From positions 1 through 5,396 of the forward strand of contig JASHVH010000353.1 in assembly GCA_030039575.1 (NCBI GenBank): a stretch of DNA of 5,396 nucleotides, written 5' to 3'. The position numbers were made by a program, and so were the translations under genes. The notes under the pieces are model-generated. The model was given only the letters and a program-made list of their open reading frames with translations. It had not been told where the DNA came from and ran no database searches. Positions within the stretch are counted from its first letter, which is position 1. Each line of letters starts with the position of its first letter. This stretch comes from Acidimicrobiales bacterium. GTDB lineage: Bacteria > Actinomycetota > Acidimicrobiia > Acidimicrobiales > Palsa-688. This document shows positions 5,193 through 5,396 of this stretch, piece by piece.

Positions 5193-5198
5193 CATAAT
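5193..5198 (+). promoter_or_regulatory. Candidate -10 box CATAAT before the phosphatase
   Basis: CATAAT matches TATAAT at five of six positions in an otherwise GC-rich gap. No -35 hexamer is recognisable. Eight nt downstream is a GTG (5207) that opens a ten-codon frame, the same spacing seen before ctaA and close to that before ctaB and serS. Confidence 0.4.
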
Positions 5199-5206
5199 GA
5201 TTTGCC

Positions 5207-5239
5207 GTGCGTAACCGTCGACCAGCCGTTCGAGCCTGA
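5207..5239 (+). CDS. Possible ten-codon leader peptide upstream of the phosphatase
   Basis: GTG 5207 opens a frame encoding MRNRRPAVRA and ends at TGA 5237-5239, whose last base is the first base of the phosphatase ATG (TGATG). Placed 8 nt after CATAAT, it could be translated from a leaderless mRNA and pass ribosomes to the phosphatase by reinitiation. The phosphatase has no strong ribosome site of its own; only a weak GAG is present at 5232-5234. Four of the ten residues are arginine. Frames this short are common by chance, so the call rests on the position and the overlap. Confidence 0.3.
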   Translation: MRNRRPAVRA

Positions 5240-5396
5240 TGCCGGGCCCTGTCATATGGCTCTGCCGCCACGGCGAAACCGACTGGAGCGCCGCCTGGAG
5301 GCACACGAGCTGGACCGACCTCCCGCTCACACCGAAGGGCGAGCAAGAGGCCCTGGCGCTGGGCAACCTGTTGCGGGGTCAGCAGTTCGAGCTCGT
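5239..5396 (+). CDS. Histidine phosphatase superfamily protein (phosphoglycerate mutase-like), N-terminal part, cut by window edge
   Basis: The first 52 codons are present. The protein begins MPGPVIWLCRHGETDW, the beta strand and RHGE motif of the superfamily, with H11 as the expected phospho-accepting histidine and R10 as a phosphate ligand. Then comes WTDLPLTPKGEQEALALG (25-42), matching the usual pattern of tDxpLTxxGxxqA. This places it among small cytoplasmic phosphatases or cofactor-dependent mutases, but substrate specificity depends on residues outside the window. In-frame TAA at 5212-5214 limits the start, and ATG 5239 is the first standard start after it. The ATG overlaps the stop of a ten-codon frame. 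There is a 90-bp gap to the permease, with a possible hairpin and a promoter-like box, so it is probably its own transcription unit. Confidence 0.88.
   Translation, partial: MPGPVIWLCRHGETDWSAAWRHTSWTDLPLTPKGEQEALALGNLLRGQQFEL

Noticed and set aside
1..5396. Mobile elements, CRISPR arrays, tRNA or rRNA genes.
   Set aside because: No terminal repeats, regularly spaced repeats, transposase-like protein, cloverleaf or rRNA sequence was seen on either strand.

Overview
The window is GC-rich, gene-dense bacterial DNA and looks actinobacterial. The supporting signs are GTG and TTG starts, several starts that fit leaderless transcripts, the actinobacterial type of ABC-2 exporter, and a heme A synthase of the E-F-G-N-R type. 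Leucine TTA codons in ctaB (1338) and the permease (4651) weigh mildly against Streptomyces. A deeper actinobacterial branch such as Acidimicrobiia is possible, but I cannot fix the lineage from this sequence.

Layout. At the left edge, on the minus strand, lies the N-terminal part of heme A synthase (ctaA, 686 down to 1, running off the window). Divergent from it is protoheme IX farnesyltransferase (ctaB, 768-1685). The two enzymes perform consecutive steps, heme B to heme O to heme A, supplying cofactor to aa3-type cytochrome oxidase. Their roughly 80 bp divergent control region holds back-to-back promoters and an 8-bp direct repeat. A gene-free stretch of about 340 bp (1686-2026) follows, with several inverted repeats and a promoter. 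Next comes seryl-tRNA synthetase (serS, 2027-3328).

Directly after serS, with the -35 box overlapping its stop codon, is a promoter whose -10 box sits inside a perfect 16-bp palindrome. It drives a two-gene operon: an ABC exporter ATPase (3389-4324) and its six-helix ABC-2 permease (4321-5148), joined by an ATGA overlap. After a possible GC hairpin, a candidate promoter precedes a ten-codon open frame (5207-5239). The stop of that frame shares its last base with the start of a histidine phosphatase gene (5239 onward, cut by the window edge).

No mobile element, CRISPR array, tRNA or rRNA was seen, and the genes are ordinary housekeeping and transport genes. The interesting material is regulatory: the probable autoregulated or repressor-controlled exporter operon, a repeated TAnnnT-then-start geometry implying leaderless mRNAs, the direct repeats between ctaA and ctaB, and the tiny upstream frame before the phosphatase. 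I see no convincing evidence of a wholly new system.
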